Shown: one piece after another, positions 27,162 to 36,350 of the stretch
Numbering within the stretch: the stretch's first letter is position 1
How the letters are laid out: each line of letters opens with the position of its first letter
Assembly: GCF_037024155.1 (NCBI RefSeq)
Contig: NZ_JAYKTS010000003.1
Location: forward strand, 62,001 to 126,000
Source of the DNA: Bacillus sp. 2205SS5-2
GTDB taxonomy: Bacteria; Bacillota; Bacilli; Bacillales; Bacillaceae_K
DNA length: 64,000 nt
Direction of reading: 5' to 3'
Position numbers and translations under genes: made by a program
The notes under the pieces: model-generated
What the model was told of the DNA's origin: nothing
The model's input: only the letters and a program-made list of their open reading frames with translations
Databases searched by the model: none

Positions 27162-28703
27162 TTAGTAATTATAATAGGATTTTACTGCCGTTCGGTAATA
27201 CTTTTCGCCATTTTTTGTTGTACCTATAATTTCGTACGTGACATTAGAGGTAGTGGACTCCATAACATTGTTAAAGTCGACACTATGCTCCATTTCTCTT
27301 TTGGTTTGATTTGGTTTTTTATTTTTGATTTTTTTATCAATTTTGATTTTTTTGGATGACGAATCTTTTTGTTTGGTGAAATTCTTCGTATCTTTTGCTT
27401 TTCTTTCTAGTTCTGACCACGTCATATTGAGGGATTTTGATCCTTGAAAATTTGTAACAATAAAGTAAGCATCTTCCTTCTTACTTTCCATTGAAATTTT
27501 CCATTTTCCTGCTTCAGGTTTGTTTATTTTAAAGGTTTGAATAAATGCATCTTTAAAATAGTCTTTATCCACATAATTAGTGTACTGTTTGGAGCTTTGT
27601 GAATATTGTTTCCCTTTTGGCGAGGTAAGGGTTAAATTGACATCACTGCCACTAGTCATCACCTGGAATACGACTTGATGATTTCCTGATTCAACCGGAA
27701 TCATTTCGGTCACTGCTATATTTGAAGCTAAGCTATCCCCTCTTAATAACTGTTCTGGTATGTAATTGGAATCTACTGATTCTGATGAGAAGCTTGTAGG
27801 TGAAAAGGATGTGGCGCTTCCGCTAAGTATTGCATCAATCTGCTTAAAAGAACTTGAACCAGTACGAATATTATCGTGATTTATATTATCACCACCCGAA
27901 TAGAAATGCTTACCATAGGGGAGCTGTGTACTCCAAACCGGAACGAGTCCATCATTATCGCCTCCGAGGTATAAGCCTCCAAACCAAAGAGCAGAGAATA
28001 ACGGTCCCCATCCTGTACCAGAAGCAGTGTAATAATTATTTTTGAATGCGTTTTCATTATTATCGATAAGAGAACGGAATTTTTCCATTTCCCCTGTTTG
28101 CATAGAATAGGTTCCATCATCCGTACGTTCAATTAGCTCAGCTAACCAGCCAGCATACCAACTGTAGGCTAAATCAGCTAATGGAGAGCCAGAGTGTGGA
28201 GTTGAGAGGGTAATGACGTCGTCAACGAATGGCCATGCTCCATAATGAACCAAGGCAGCCTGGGTATCGACTCCACCTTTACTGTGAGCAACAATCGTCA
28301 CTTTTTCACCAAAATAGTCATAAATCTCTTCTAACATGTTAGCCAGCATTTTTCCATTATGCCACATATCTGCTGCATCTCCGCCAGTTGAATCCTCTAA
28401 TTGTACAAAGGCTGTGCGATACCCATTTAAATAGGCATGTTGATACATATCATTTTTCCCGTAGTATACCGTTTCTTTCCACCATTCCTTAGCATTTCCG
28501 TGAAGTCCTTGTACGAAGACAATAGGGGATTTATTAGGATTAACGTTGTTAGGAATCGCACCTACGAACCAAGTTCCTGGTGTATCTGTAACTCCTGCTG
28601 GACTTGGAACACTAGCATTCGCATTTTCACTTGCTATCATACTCGAAGGTAATAATAAAAAGACAAGCAGAAAGAGAGATGAAACTAGCTTTAGTTTTTT
28701 CAT
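27162..28703 (-). CDS. secreted lipase/esterase, alpha/beta hydrolase
   Basis: 513 residues with an N-terminal signal peptide (KKLKLVSSLFLLVFLLLPSS, likely cut after SENANA). The catalytic domain has IVFVQGLHGNAKEWW (oxyanion region), a nucleophile elbow VAHSKGG with Ser at about residue 141, DNDGLVPVWS (Asp region) and a candidate His in NINHDN. The elbow A-H-S-x-G-G is the Bacillus lipase variant in which Ala replaces the first Gly. A further C-terminal beta-rich part (residues 310-420) and a Lys-rich segment (KKIKIDKKIKNKK) follow. AAAGGAG precedes ATG. Expected to be exported and act on lipids or esters outside the cell. Confidence 0.88.
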   Translation of the reverse strand: MKKLKLVSSLFLLVFLLLPSSMIASENANASVPSPAGVTDTPGTWFVGAIPNNVNPNKSPIVFVQGLHGNAKEWWKETVYYGKNDMYQHAYLNGYRTAFVQLEDSTGGDAADMWHNGKMLANMLEEIYDYFGEKVTIVAHSKGGVDTQAALVHYGAWPFVDDVITLSTPHSGSPLADLAYSWYAGWLAELIERTDDGTYSMQTGEMEKFRSLIDNNENAFKNNYYTASGTGWGPLFSALWFGGLYLGGDNDGLVPVWSTQLPYGKHFYSGGDNINHDNIRTGSSSFKQIDAILSGSATSFSPTSFSSESVDSNYIPEQLLRGDSLASNIAVTEMIPVESGNHQVVFQVMTSGSDVNLTLTSPKGKQYSQSSKQYTNYVDKDYFKDAFIQTFKINKPEAGKWKISMESKKEDAYFIVTNFQGSKSLNMTWSELERKAKDTKNFTKQKDSSSKKIKIDKKIKNKKPNQTKREMEHSVDFNNVMESTTSNVTYEIIGTTKNGEKYYRTAVKSYYNY

Positions 28704-29160
28704 TTACACAGCTCCTTTTGAATATTAATTCTTCATAGTGAATTATATATTATTTTTACTGAATTTTTAAAAAATAATAGAATAATTGTTAAAGTTAATA
28801 GAATAGTCCTATAATTGTAAAAGTATGTTGGTACATAAAGTTGATGTGGGATGATAAGATTTAAATATATGTTTATCATTTGAAAATTTTTAGGTGTCTG
28901 ATGTGAAATTAATTCATAGAATAAGTTAAAATCTAAGGTGCTATCCTGATATAAAGATTAATGGGAGATGTAACTATCCTTTCGAAAGTAGCAAAATCTA
29001 AAAGAATATATTTGTAGCCAATGGGAAAGAAGCTAACTAAGTAAAGTCAAGCAATGAGGAGTTGAAAGAAGAAAAAAATCGGTTCAGCTAGAATGTCAAC
29101 TTGTTAGACTACACCATATTTTATGACAGAAAAAAATAGAATGATATAAAAGGAGATCTT
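28704..29160. other. AT-rich intergenic region, nothing recognised
   Basis: About 450 bp between the divergent lipase and MazG-like genes. It must hold both promoters; I see no repeat, strong hairpin or short gene with a ribosome site. Confidence 0.4.
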
Positions 29161-29457
29161 ATGGAAAAACTAATTAAAGAAGTCATCAAATTCAGAGATG
29201 AGCGCGGGTGGAATCATCACAACCGTGAAAAAGACTTGGCGGTTTCGATCGTCCTGGAAGCGAGTGAGTTGCTGGAGAACTTTCAGTGGAAAGCAAGCGA
29301 AGAAGCAACAGAAGCAAATCGTCAAAACATCAAAGAAGAGATGGCTGACGTTTTCATATATTTAGTGCAGCTTGCGGATTCAATGGATATTGATTTGGAA
29401 GAAGAGGTATATAAAAAGCTTGAGAAGAATGCTCTAAAATATCCAGTTGAATCCTGA
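29161..29457 (+). CDS. MazG-like nucleotide pyrophosphohydrolase
   Basis: 98 residues, an all-alpha MazG/dUTPase-like protein. The metal-binding pattern is present as EASELLENF (Glu residues about 31-35) and EEMADVFIYLVQLAD (E-x-x-D type, about 59-73), and the N terminus reads RDERGWNHHNREKDLAVSIVLEA. Such enzymes hydrolyse non-canonical NTPs and clean the nucleotide pool. AAAAGGAG precedes the ATG. Stand-alone gene in the cytosol. Confidence 0.9.
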   Translation: MEKLIKEVIKFRDERGWNHHNREKDLAVSIVLEASELLENFQWKASEEATEANRQNIKEEMADVFIYLVQLADSMDIDLEEEVYKKLEKNALKYPVES

Positions 29458-29469
29458 AGTCTTTTTAAA

Positions 29470-29564
29470 GGCTCGGTTCGTAAATTTTGTTGCTCCTTGC
29501 ACAAAATCATATATGTCATGGATTTTATTCCTATCCAAAAGCCACAATCTTTGAGAAAACAACC
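29470..29564 (-). mobile_element. MITE relic N, second subfamily, reverse orientation
   Basis: Both ends are recognisable in reverse orientation: GGCTCGGTTCGTAAATTTTG on the left and GCCACAATCTTTGAGAAAAC on the right, but the interior is deleted to about half. Flanks show no clear target duplication. Confidence 0.6.
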
Positions 29565-29581
29565 TTGTATAAAAAGAGACA

Positions 29582-30643
29582 CTAGGAACAAACGACTTTA
29601 TTTCTCCCACTTTCTTTCGCTTCATAAAGTGCATCATCTGCCCTTTTGAGAAGATCCTTACTGTTCTCAAAAGGAAGGTATTGGGTCACTCCAAAGCTGC
29701 AGGCGAGTGGACTGTTTATACAAAAGTGATGGGCGTAGATAGTGGCTCTCAAATGCTCACAGATGCGTTTTGTAGCTAATTTATCTTGATTAAGACAAAT
29801 GAGCAGAAATTCCTCTCCGCCCCATCTCCCAAAATGATTTCCTTCACTTAGAGAAGCATTTACTAATGTGGCAAGTTCTTGTAATACTTTATCTCCGCTA
29901 TCATGACCGTAAGTATCATTTACTTTTTAAAAAAAATCAACGTCAAATAGGGCCACAGATAGAGGAGTTGCAGAGAGTGTAGATGCTGCTATTCCTTCTT
30001 GAAGAAGCTCATCCATTCTTCGTCGATTTGGAAGTGCGGTCAAATAGTCCGTGTTTGCAATGTGATGAGCAGTCTCTGCTTGAAGGTAGAATTCAATAAT
30101 TTTTTGTAAATAGAAAAGGGAAAAGATATACACTAAATTGGAAATATAATATTGAATAAGGGTATCAAGCGTATCAACACTTAACTGCATACTGAAAAAT
30201 ACATGATAAATTCCAGGAAGTAACGTTAATACATAAAGAAGTAACGAAAGGTTAAGTGCTTTTTGTCCCCTAAAAGTAAAGAAAAATAAAATATAAATTA
30301 ATGCCATCCAATGTGTTACGGTTCCAATATATTCATACCGACCGAGGTCAAACAGAATGGAATCATAGATTCTTAGTAGGTAGATAAAGGAACTGATACC
30401 TACTGCTGCTAACTCCGTGAAACGAAGTGAATTTCTGTGAAACAAGAGGACTAAATAGATTATTGAAAGTCCAACACATAATGTGATAAATGTAATGCCA
30501 TTAAGGATATCAAGTGTTCCTTTCATGAAGAGGAGCAGCAAAATACCGGAATAGGCAATAATTAATATAGGCAGCAAATGAAGATAAGTCTTTTCTTTCA
30601 ACTGGCTGAAACGGCTGTCTTCGTAAAAAAGTTGGTTCTTCAT
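29582..30643 (-). pseudogene. membrane GGDEF diguanylate cyclase interrupted by in-frame TAA
   Basis: 354 codons in one frame, broken by TAA at 29929-29927 (codon 239). Upstream: about six membrane helices (LHLLPILIIAYSGILLLLFM to LVYIFSLFYLQKIIEFYL) and the start of the GGDEF domain (ANTDYLTALPNRRRM...VALFDVDFF). After the stop, same frame: KVNDTYGHDSGDKVLQELATL, GRWGGEEFLLICL, and SFGVTQYLPF...ADDALYEAKESGRN. The family has Lys after DFF, so AAA to TAA explains the break. Without readthrough the product lacks the catalytic site. It is the second broken diguanylate cyclase in the window. Confidence 0.85.
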
Positions 30644-30987
30644 GTCTCATCATTCCTCATCAATCAAATGGGAAATTCTGGTTATCTTTTTTATTATATC
30701 ATGAATTACGACTAAATAATTTCGATATAATATTAATTTCTCATAAACAATCTGAATTATTAGTCTTTTGGTGTGGTTGTGATCTAAAGAGCTTGGGTGC
30801 CATATCTAGAATTAACAGAGGTCCATTCAGTAGTCTGAACAACTTGTTAATTTCTACTAACTCCGATTTTATTCCATATTAGGTATTCGTCCTTTATACT
30901 AGGAGAGGATGTAGTATAATAAGTGATTAGTTTATTCATTAATAGTTATATATAGCCTTAAGCATAGGTAAGAAGGAGGAGCAAGAA
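30644..30987. other. intergenic region before rlmCD
   Basis: Divergent promoter region for the GGDEF pseudogene and the RNA methyltransferase gene; TAGTATAATAAG near 30911 may be a -10 element for the latter. No gene or repeat seen. Confidence 0.35.
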
Positions 30988-32373
30988 TTGACGAAAGTTA
31001 AAGGTGAAACAATGATTGCTGATATCGAGCAATTTGATAGTAAAGGTTCAGGAATCGCTATAAATTGGCGCGAAAATGAACATGGTAATCCAAAAAAATT
31101 AAAACTTACGATTCCGCAAACATTACTAGGAGAAAAAGTGCGTGTAACAGTCGACCAGCCGGAACGGAGAAGAAGAAAGGCCATGCCGGACGAAATACTA
31201 GAAGCACATCCGGAAAGAACAGATGCACCGTGCCCGCATTTTGAACGTTGCGGAGGATGTGTCTGGCAGCACTGGGAGTATTCAGGTCAGTTAAGTCAAA
31301 AGACTGAGCATGTGAAGCAGGCAATTAAAGCACAAGGTTTTGATCCAAATCTCGTTGAAAATACGATAGGGATGGATGAACCTTGGCGCTATCGTAATAA
31401 AATGGAATTTACCTTTTCTCCAGATGGGTCACTTGGGTTGCATGAGCAGGGGAATTTCCGCAAGATTATTTCATTGGAAACATGTTTAATCGCAAGTGAA
31501 GAAATGGTCGCTGCTGCGATGGAAGTAGCAGACTGGGTAAAAGATCATGAATTAAAAGGGTACAACAAAGATCTACATGAAGGATTGCTACGCCACTTAA
31601 TGGTTCGACAATCATTTGCGACAGGAGAACTCATGTTAGCTTTGTTTGCGACAGAGGCACCTGAGGACCATCAAACAGCGGTAGCTGATTTGGTGCATCG
31701 TATCGGCGAAAAATTCCCAAGTGTAAAAAGTTTGTTATGGCTCGAGAACACGAATTGGGCCGATCGCACCCAATCAGAAAAAAATCATCTTCTAGCCGGA
31801 CGCGATTTTATTTATGATGAAATGGATGGCTATCGATTCCGTCTTTGGTTTGATACGTTCTTCCAAACGAACCCGACACAAGCACAGAAATTGGTCGACT
31901 TAGCGATTGAAATGGGTCAACCAAAGAAAACAGAAAAAATGATTGATCTTTTCTGTGGAGTTGGGACGTTCTCCCTACCATTCGCTAGCAAAGTAGGCGA
32001 GCTTGCCGGAATTGAAATAGTTGAGAGCTCGATTGAATCAGCTAAACGTAATGCAAAAGATAATGGAATAGAGAATACCACCTTCTTGGCGAAGGATGCA
32101 CGAAAAGGAATTGACGAAATGCTGGAGAGCTTCGGTCGTCCAGAGTTATTACTCCTTGATCCACCCCGTTCAGGTGCAGGTGGGAAGGTTATGAGACGAA
32201 TTGGACGTTCCCAACCCGAGCGAATTGTGTATGTATCGTGTAATCCGGATACATTTGCTACAGATATTAAGGAGCTTGAAGCATTTGGCTATTCTTTACA
32301 AGGAGTTCAGCCAGTGGATCTGTTCCCTCATACGGTACATGTTGAGTGTGTTGCCAGTTTAGTATTGAAATAG
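30988..32373 (+). CDS. rlmD: 23S rRNA (uracil-C5)-methyltransferase, RlmD/RlmCD type
   Basis: 461 residues. An N-terminal TRAM domain (GETMIADIEQFDSKGSGIA) precedes a [4Fe-4S] cysteine set CPHFERCGGCVWQH (about residues 75-90) plus a fourth Cys at ETCLI. The methyltransferase domain has DLFCGVGTFSLPFA, LLLDPPRSGAG and the catalytic VYVSCNPDTFATD with the Cys nucleophile. In Bacillus one such enzyme (RlmCD) modifies U747 and U1939 of 23S rRNA. Start is TTG after AAGGAGGAG. Single-gene unit; the stop codon is 2 bp from a MITE copy. Confidence 0.92.
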   Translation: MTKVKGETMIADIEQFDSKGSGIAINWRENEHGNPKKLKLTIPQTLLGEKVRVTVDQPERRRRKAMPDEILEAHPERTDAPCPHFERCGGCVWQHWEYSGQLSQKTEHVKQAIKAQGFDPNLVENTIGMDEPWRYRNKMEFTFSPDGSLGLHEQGNFRKIISLETCLIASEEMVAAAMEVADWVKDHELKGYNKDLHEGLLRHLMVRQSFATGELMLALFATEAPEDHQTAVADLVHRIGEKFPSVKSLLWLENTNWADRTQSEKNHLLAGRDFIYDEMDGYRFRLWFDTFFQTNPTQAQKLVDLAIEMGQPKKTEKMIDLFCGVGTFSLPFASKVGELAGIEIVESSIESAKRNAKDNGIENTTFLAKDARKGIDEMLESFGRPELLLLDPPRSGAGGKVMRRIGRSQPERIVYVSCNPDTFATDIKELEAFGYSLQGVQPVDLFPHTVHVECVASLVLK

Positions 32374-32375
32374 GA

Positions 32376-32517
32376 GGCTGTTTTCGCACCAGTCTATAGA
32401 CGGTCATATAACTGTGTTTCGGAGCATCTTTTCGTCTTTTTTTGATGGGTATTAACAGTAAAATGGAGGGTTCAATCTAACATTAGACTAAATAGGAACA
32501 ATGTATACAAAAGGAGC
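32376..32517 (+). mobile_element. MITE copy F (shortened)
   Basis: Starts GGCTGTTTTCGCACC 2 bp after the RlmD stop and ends ACAAAAGGAGC. About 20 bp of the left arm are missing. No target duplication is visible, partly because the insertion abuts a gene end. Confidence 0.65.
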
Positions 32518-32567
32518 ATAACAGTAAGAGGATTGGAAAGGGCTCTGAAGAAATTGACAAGAGAAAG

Positions 32568-32613
32568 AGGAATCCCGAAATCTGCTACAAAGAGTTTTCG
32601 GGATTCCTTTTTT
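32568..32613 (+). terminator. rho-independent terminator after rlmD
   Basis: Thirteen-bp arms AGGAATCCCGAAA / TTTCGGGATTCCT and a T-run. It is placed about 195 bp after the rlmD stop, the MITE having inserted between gene and terminator. Confidence 0.85.
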
Positions 32614-32665
32614 CTGTCTATCAGTGAATAAATTGGTCTCATTCAGATCGAGCGAACCTAACCAG

Positions 32666-33025
32666 TCACTGCTCCTCTTTAAGGCTAATGGTAGCCCTAT
32701 AGCTCCCAAGTAAAATAATGAAGATGAATATGTAGAGAAAAGCGGACCTACCTTGAATATATACATCGCTGTCAATGCGCGTCGAGAGGTAAATGCCTAT
32801 GAACACAAAACTATCATAGGCATAAAACCTACCCTTGATTATTTGGCTTCTATAGCGCATAACAAGAATGTCTGAAATTGTAAAAGTAATGAGGGAAATT
32901 CTTAAATACAACTGAGGTTCATAGAAAAAGAGGCTGATGAACAGACAGAGTGCTGCAATAAAATTGATAAGGCTAGACCATTTGATGTCAGACATAATTT
33001 CGAGACTCTTTTTTTGAATATTCAT
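32666..33025 (-). CDS. small multi-pass membrane protein, unknown
   Basis: 119 residues with three or four hydrophobic segments (SLINFIAALCLFISLFF, LYLRISLITFTISDILV, FVFIGIYLSTRI, AFLYIFIFIILLGSY). I do not recognise a family. Neither the ATG at 33025 nor the one ten codons later has a good ribosome site, so the start is uncertain. Hydrophobic periodicity and length support a real gene. Confidence 0.55.
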   Translation of the reverse strand: MNIQKKSLEIMSDIKWSSLINFIAALCLFISLFFYEPQLYLRISLITFTISDILVMRYRSQIIKGRFYAYDSFVFIGIYLSTRIDSDVYIQGRSAFLYIFIFIILLGSYRATISLKEEQ

Positions 33026-33093
33026 ATTTTACTATTTTGTCATGTGGTTTGTAGGGAGAATTTTGCACATTATTTTTCTTCGTAAACACAACT

Positions 33094-33131
33094 AAGGCAC
33101 AAGAAGCATTGGACAGTTTGTTGTGCCTTTT
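33094..33131. terminator. possible terminator hairpin
   Basis: AAGGCACAA and TTGTGCCTT arms around an 18-nt loop with TTTT on the plus side. It lies between two minus-strand genes and would need to act on the YbjQ transcript, for which its T-run is poor. Confidence 0.35.
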
Positions 33132-33162
33132 GCGTGAGAAGCTTCCAATAAGTGTTCTTTTT

Positions 33163-33489
33163 TTATACCTTAGTCTGCTTCAACTTTACTGCTGTTCCGT
33201 ATACAAGTAACTCAGACGCACCTTGCATTATTTGTGATGTGACAAAACGAATATTTACAATTCCGTCTGCTTCAATTTCCTTTGCTTCTTCGACCATCAG
33301 ATGCATGGCTCTTTTACGAGCATCAGTTAGCATCTCAGAGTATTCCTTGATTTCTCCACCGAATAATGTTCGAAAAGCGGCTGTAATATCCTTCCCAATA
33401 TGCTTGGCTTGAACGATATTGCCTCGAACTACTCCGAGCATTTCCTCAATCTCATAACCAACAATTTCTTCAGTATTTACTATAATCAT
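33163..33489 (-). CDS. YbjQ/UPF0145 family protein
   Basis: 108 residues fitting the UPF0145 (YbjQ) heavy-metal-binding-domain family: EIVGYEIEEMLGVVRGNIVQAKHIGKDITAAFRTLFGGEIKEYSEML, then ARKRAMHLMVEEAKEIEADGIVNIRF. The family forms pentamers; no biochemical role is settled. AAGGAGG precedes the ATG. It overlaps the end of an upstream small membrane gene by 20 bp, so the two form an operon. Confidence 0.9.
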   Translation of the reverse strand: MIIVNTEEIVGYEIEEMLGVVRGNIVQAKHIGKDITAAFRTLFGGEIKEYSEMLTDARKRAMHLMVEEAKEIEADGIVNIRFVTSQIMQGASELLVYGTAVKLKQTKV

Positions 33490-33703
33490 TGTTTTCTTCC
33501 TCCTTTTTCTCTTTTAAGCGGTCTCGATAAACGCCGATGATCAAAATCAATGAACCGATAAATCCAATAAGGATCGCGGCAACGATGCCGTAATACGCTT
33601 TATCGACAAAAGCTTCAGCTTGAATGAACGAAATCAGAGCTAAGTATGAAAGAGTTAACAAAATTAAGGCAAGGATAATTAAGGAAACACCTATTCGTAT
33701 CAC
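33470..33703 (-). CDS. small membrane protein upstream of ybjQ-like gene
   Basis: 77 residues: two hydrophobic helices (VSLIILALILLTLSYLALISF and GIVAAILIGFIGSLILIIGVY) and a charged tail RDRLKEKKEEENNDYSKY. Start is GTG at 33703 with AAAGGAGG 9 nt upstream. It overlaps the YbjQ gene by 20 bp and probably anchors or assists it. Family not recognised. Confidence 0.75.
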   Translation of the reverse strand: MIRIGVSLIILALILLTLSYLALISFIQAEAFVDKAYYGIVAAILIGFIGSLILIIGVYRDRLKEKKEEENNDYSKY

Positions 33704-33861
33704 AATTGAATTCCTCCTTTTCTGACAAAGAATATTTTGTTCAATTTATGTTGCACTAGTCGCTTTAAGTCCTCATAATTTATTGAAATATTGATTTGAG
33801 AAAAGCCGTCCATTTCTTTTGACGAAAAAAACACAAGGTCACAGTTTTTACAATTCAATAA

Positions 33862-33996
33862 GGTGGTTTTCGCAAGGTCTGTACAATAGTTTTGTTTCGG
33901 GGCACTTTATCACCTGTTTTTCATGGAAATCAACAGCAATATAGAGGCTGCAGTCTAAAGTTAGTTGAAATAGCTTCAATGTATACAAAAAGAACC
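33862..33996 (+). mobile_element. MITE copy G (shortened)
   Basis: Starts GGTGGTTTTCGCAAGG and ends ACAAAAAGAACC with about 25 bp missing inside. Flanks TTCAATAA (33854-33861) and TTCAATAC (33997-34004) match 7/8. The remaining DNA to 34430 has no supported gene. Confidence 0.7.
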
Positions 33997-34429
33997 TTCA
34001 ATACTGAAAAGCTAGAGGTGCTAAAAACCCAATAATCTTCTTCAACTTTTCCTTCATGCTCAGGGAATGTGACAGGATGTGAATCGGTGCAACTGAAAGA
34101 ATGATCGAGAAATTTTAAACGTGTTTCCTGCTCGTTTTAGTCATTAGTATAAAGCAGAGCATCTTGGTATGTAGGACTTCACTTATTTGAAAAATCTTAT
34201 TGAAATTCATTCATTGCCTGAAACCATAATTGATATTTTCGACAAGGTGTGCTGATTTTCCTTCCTCTACGGATAGTTGATATATATGAATTTACGAGAT
34301 TCTTCGAGGTCATCTAAAAGTTAGTGAAGAAAAAGGAATCGTCTCCAAAAGTTAAGCAGAGTGGTTAAACCCAATCATCATGGGCTGTTAGTACTAGACT
34401 TATCTGAAGTAAGTATTGCGACGGTTGCT

Positions 34430-34771
34430 TCACGATTTTCCTTACTGAGATATGCTCGCTCTTTTAGTAAACTTATAGTAGAAGAATGCCAGGTACTAAG
34501 TGGGGCTCAGATGAGGGGTTTTGTGAGTCATGAGCTACTAAAGTTCAGTAAAAAAACAATTGCAATCGAAGAGACAGAGGTATTGTTAGCGAGTTTGCCT
34601 CTCTGGTTCTTTTTTGAAGAAGAGGGGATTATAAAAGGGACAGGGCCTCGTCCTTCCTTCAGTAAAGTATCCTCTGATGTTTCAATATCTAGGAGTGGGA
34701 TTATCCAATTTTATATGCTGCATCAATACTTAATTGATTTTCATCCATTTATTAGGACACTCTATGACTAG
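34430..34771 (+). pseudogene. decayed partial duplicate of jetD and its upstream region
   Basis: Nucleotides 34430-34500 match the 80 bp before jetD (TTTAGTAAACTTA, AGTAGAA), and from the ATG at 34511 the product MRGFVSHELLKFSKKTIAIE is nearly identical to the JetD start (MRGFVSQELLKFSKKTIAIE). Similarity then breaks: about 40 bp equivalent to jetD codons 32-46 are lost, FEEEGII is regained, and the remainder is unrelated. The Toprim domain is absent. The frame is open from 34361, so a 136-residue product could still be made, but a working JetD cannot. Confidence 0.8.
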
Positions 34772-34783
34772 GAGTGATAATGT

Positions 34784-36004
34784 ATGGGAATGAGGTTTTT
34801 ATTATTATTAGTATTTTTGATTATTTCCTTTTCAACAAGGGTTGATGCGGAAATTCCTCTTAAAGCTGCATTTATCCGCGATCATCAGTTATGGATGGTA
34901 GAAGGTGAGGTGGAAATTCAATTAACCACAGGAAGGGATGTGTATTCTCCCAAGTGGTCTAAGGATGGTCGATTTATTGCGTATTTGGACCGTGATCAAC
35001 AGCAAGGAAAAAACTATTTATATCTTTACGATACGGAAAAAAAGGAAAGCTACCAGCCGTATAAAACCATTGAAACGAGAAATTATAAATGGTCGCCAAC
35101 TACCAATCAATTAGCGTACAATGCGGGTGGTGTTCTGAACGTGACAAAAACAAAAAATGGACGACCAGAAGGATTTGAAAATGTGTCTCTCGGAGTGAGT
35201 GATTTTACTTGGTTTCCGAATGGAAAAGCGTTTATCGTCTCCTCGCATTCGAACTTACTTCCATCTGGATGGGAACCAGTTCATCTATTCACTGTTCCAG
35301 TAGATGCAAAACTCGATTTGAATAAAATCCAACCTTTTTTCACGATTCCAACGAATACGACCAACTTGTTTGCTATTAATGCCCAATATTTTAAATGGAG
35401 TTCGGACGGAAAATGGGTTAGTTTCTTAGCTACTCCTACTGCTTCGTTGTCTAATGATAGTAATACGCTTTGTGTTCTATCATCAGAAGGAAAGAATTTT
35501 CAAGTGTTAGGAAAAATGCTCTGGTTTAAAGATTGGATGAAATGGGCCCCAACCAAAAATCAATTAGCCTTTATTGCGGGAGAAGGTCGATTTTTTGTGG
35601 AAAATAAAAAAACAACGATTGCAGATATTCCGACTATGAACACCCGCAAGGAATATACTCCAAAAGGGTATGTAGATCTCGATTTAGTGTGGTTTTCTCC
35701 AGATGAAGTGATTGTCGCGCGGGCAAAAGAAAATAAAGAGTGGAAAGAAGGGGGAGTTCCGACGATGTTCACGAGGCTTTACCTTATTAATCTAAAATCA
35801 GGAGACCAAAGACAGATTACCTTTCCAGATAACAAAATGGTCGATGATACCCCGCAAGTAGTGGGAGGGGGCTATATTACTTGGTTTCGAAAGAAGGGAA
35901 GGGAAAGACAGGGAGATGTTTTGTATAAAAAGAAGGTTAATGCTTCTGAGGAGATGTGGATAAAAAAGGTAGACTCTGCTCCGGTATTTTACATCGGTAG
36001 GTAA
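34784..36004 (+). CDS. secreted TolB-like beta-propeller protein
   Basis: 406 residues with an N-terminal signal peptide (RFLLLLVFLIISFSTRVDA). Repeated propeller blade motifs recur: YSPKWSKDGRFIAYLDRD, RNYKWSPTTNQLAYNAGG, VSDFTWFPNGKAFIVSS, QYFKWSSDGKWVSFLA, MKWAPTKNQLAFIAGE, VWFSPDEVIVARA. Bacillus members are often labelled TolB although no Tol system exists in these bacteria; the real role is unknown. GGAGTGATA precedes the ATG. It starts 13 bp after the jetD relic and is not related to it. Confidence 0.85.
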   Translation: MGMRFLLLLVFLIISFSTRVDAEIPLKAAFIRDHQLWMVEGEVEIQLTTGRDVYSPKWSKDGRFIAYLDRDQQQGKNYLYLYDTEKKESYQPYKTIETRNYKWSPTTNQLAYNAGGVLNVTKTKNGRPEGFENVSLGVSDFTWFPNGKAFIVSSHSNLLPSGWEPVHLFTVPVDAKLDLNKIQPFFTIPTNTTNLFAINAQYFKWSSDGKWVSFLATPTASLSNDSNTLCVLSSEGKNFQVLGKMLWFKDWMKWAPTKNQLAFIAGEGRFFVENKKTTIADIPTMNTRKEYTPKGYVDLDLVWFSPDEVIVARAKENKEWKEGGVPTMFTRLYLINLKSGDQRQITFPDNKMVDDTPQVVGGGYITWFRKKGRERQGDVLYKKKVNASEEMWIKKVDSAPVFYIGR

Positions 36005-36092
36005 GATAATCACTATTTTCCTTTGTTAATAACCATTCTTTTCTACTTTCCTATAGCGACAAGGTAGGAGACGGGCGAGGCTGGTACCTTGT

Positions 36093-36335
36093 CCCTATTT
36101 CAGTATAGTTAAAATATCTAGGGATGGGTTATTTTGAGCCTTGAGAAGAAGGGAGTCCACGAACTATATTCCTTTAGTTCCTAACTAAGGGATTCCTATT
36201 TCTTGAGCAATAAAAAATTTCACCATAGCGGATCCCTGCTAAAAATCGAAAAGACCCAACGAGTGTTTGTCTGCTCATTGGGTCTTTTTGAAAGCTCGAG
36301 GTCTTAAGTGAAACTTCCGATTAACAGCTATAAGA
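36093..36335 (+). repeat. long degenerate direct repeat, copy 1, with terminator
   Basis: Begins GGTACCTTGTCCCTATTTCAG, has TCACCATAGCGGATCCCT in the middle and ends with a terminator (36249-36290: AAAAGACCCAACGAG / CTCATTGGGTCTTTTT). A second, diverged copy in the same orientation lies at 40628-40870. The two copies bracket the LacI-fructokinase-sucrose phosphorylase module. Confidence 0.65.
36249..36290. terminator. bidirectional terminator between TolB-like and LacI genes
   Basis: Fifteen-bp arms with one G-T type mismatch, flanked by A and T runs, between two convergent genes. Confidence 0.85.
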
Positions 36336-36350
36336 ATGGTTACTTAATTA

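Noticed and set aside
34361-34771. A functional small JetD-like protein
   Set aside because: Only the first 50 or so codons resemble JetD, an internal deletion is present and the nuclease domain is missing.
34784-36004. A true TolB of a Tol-Pal system
   Set aside because: The protein has a TolB-like propeller, but the organism appears Gram-positive and no tolA, tolQ, tolR or pal neighbours exist.
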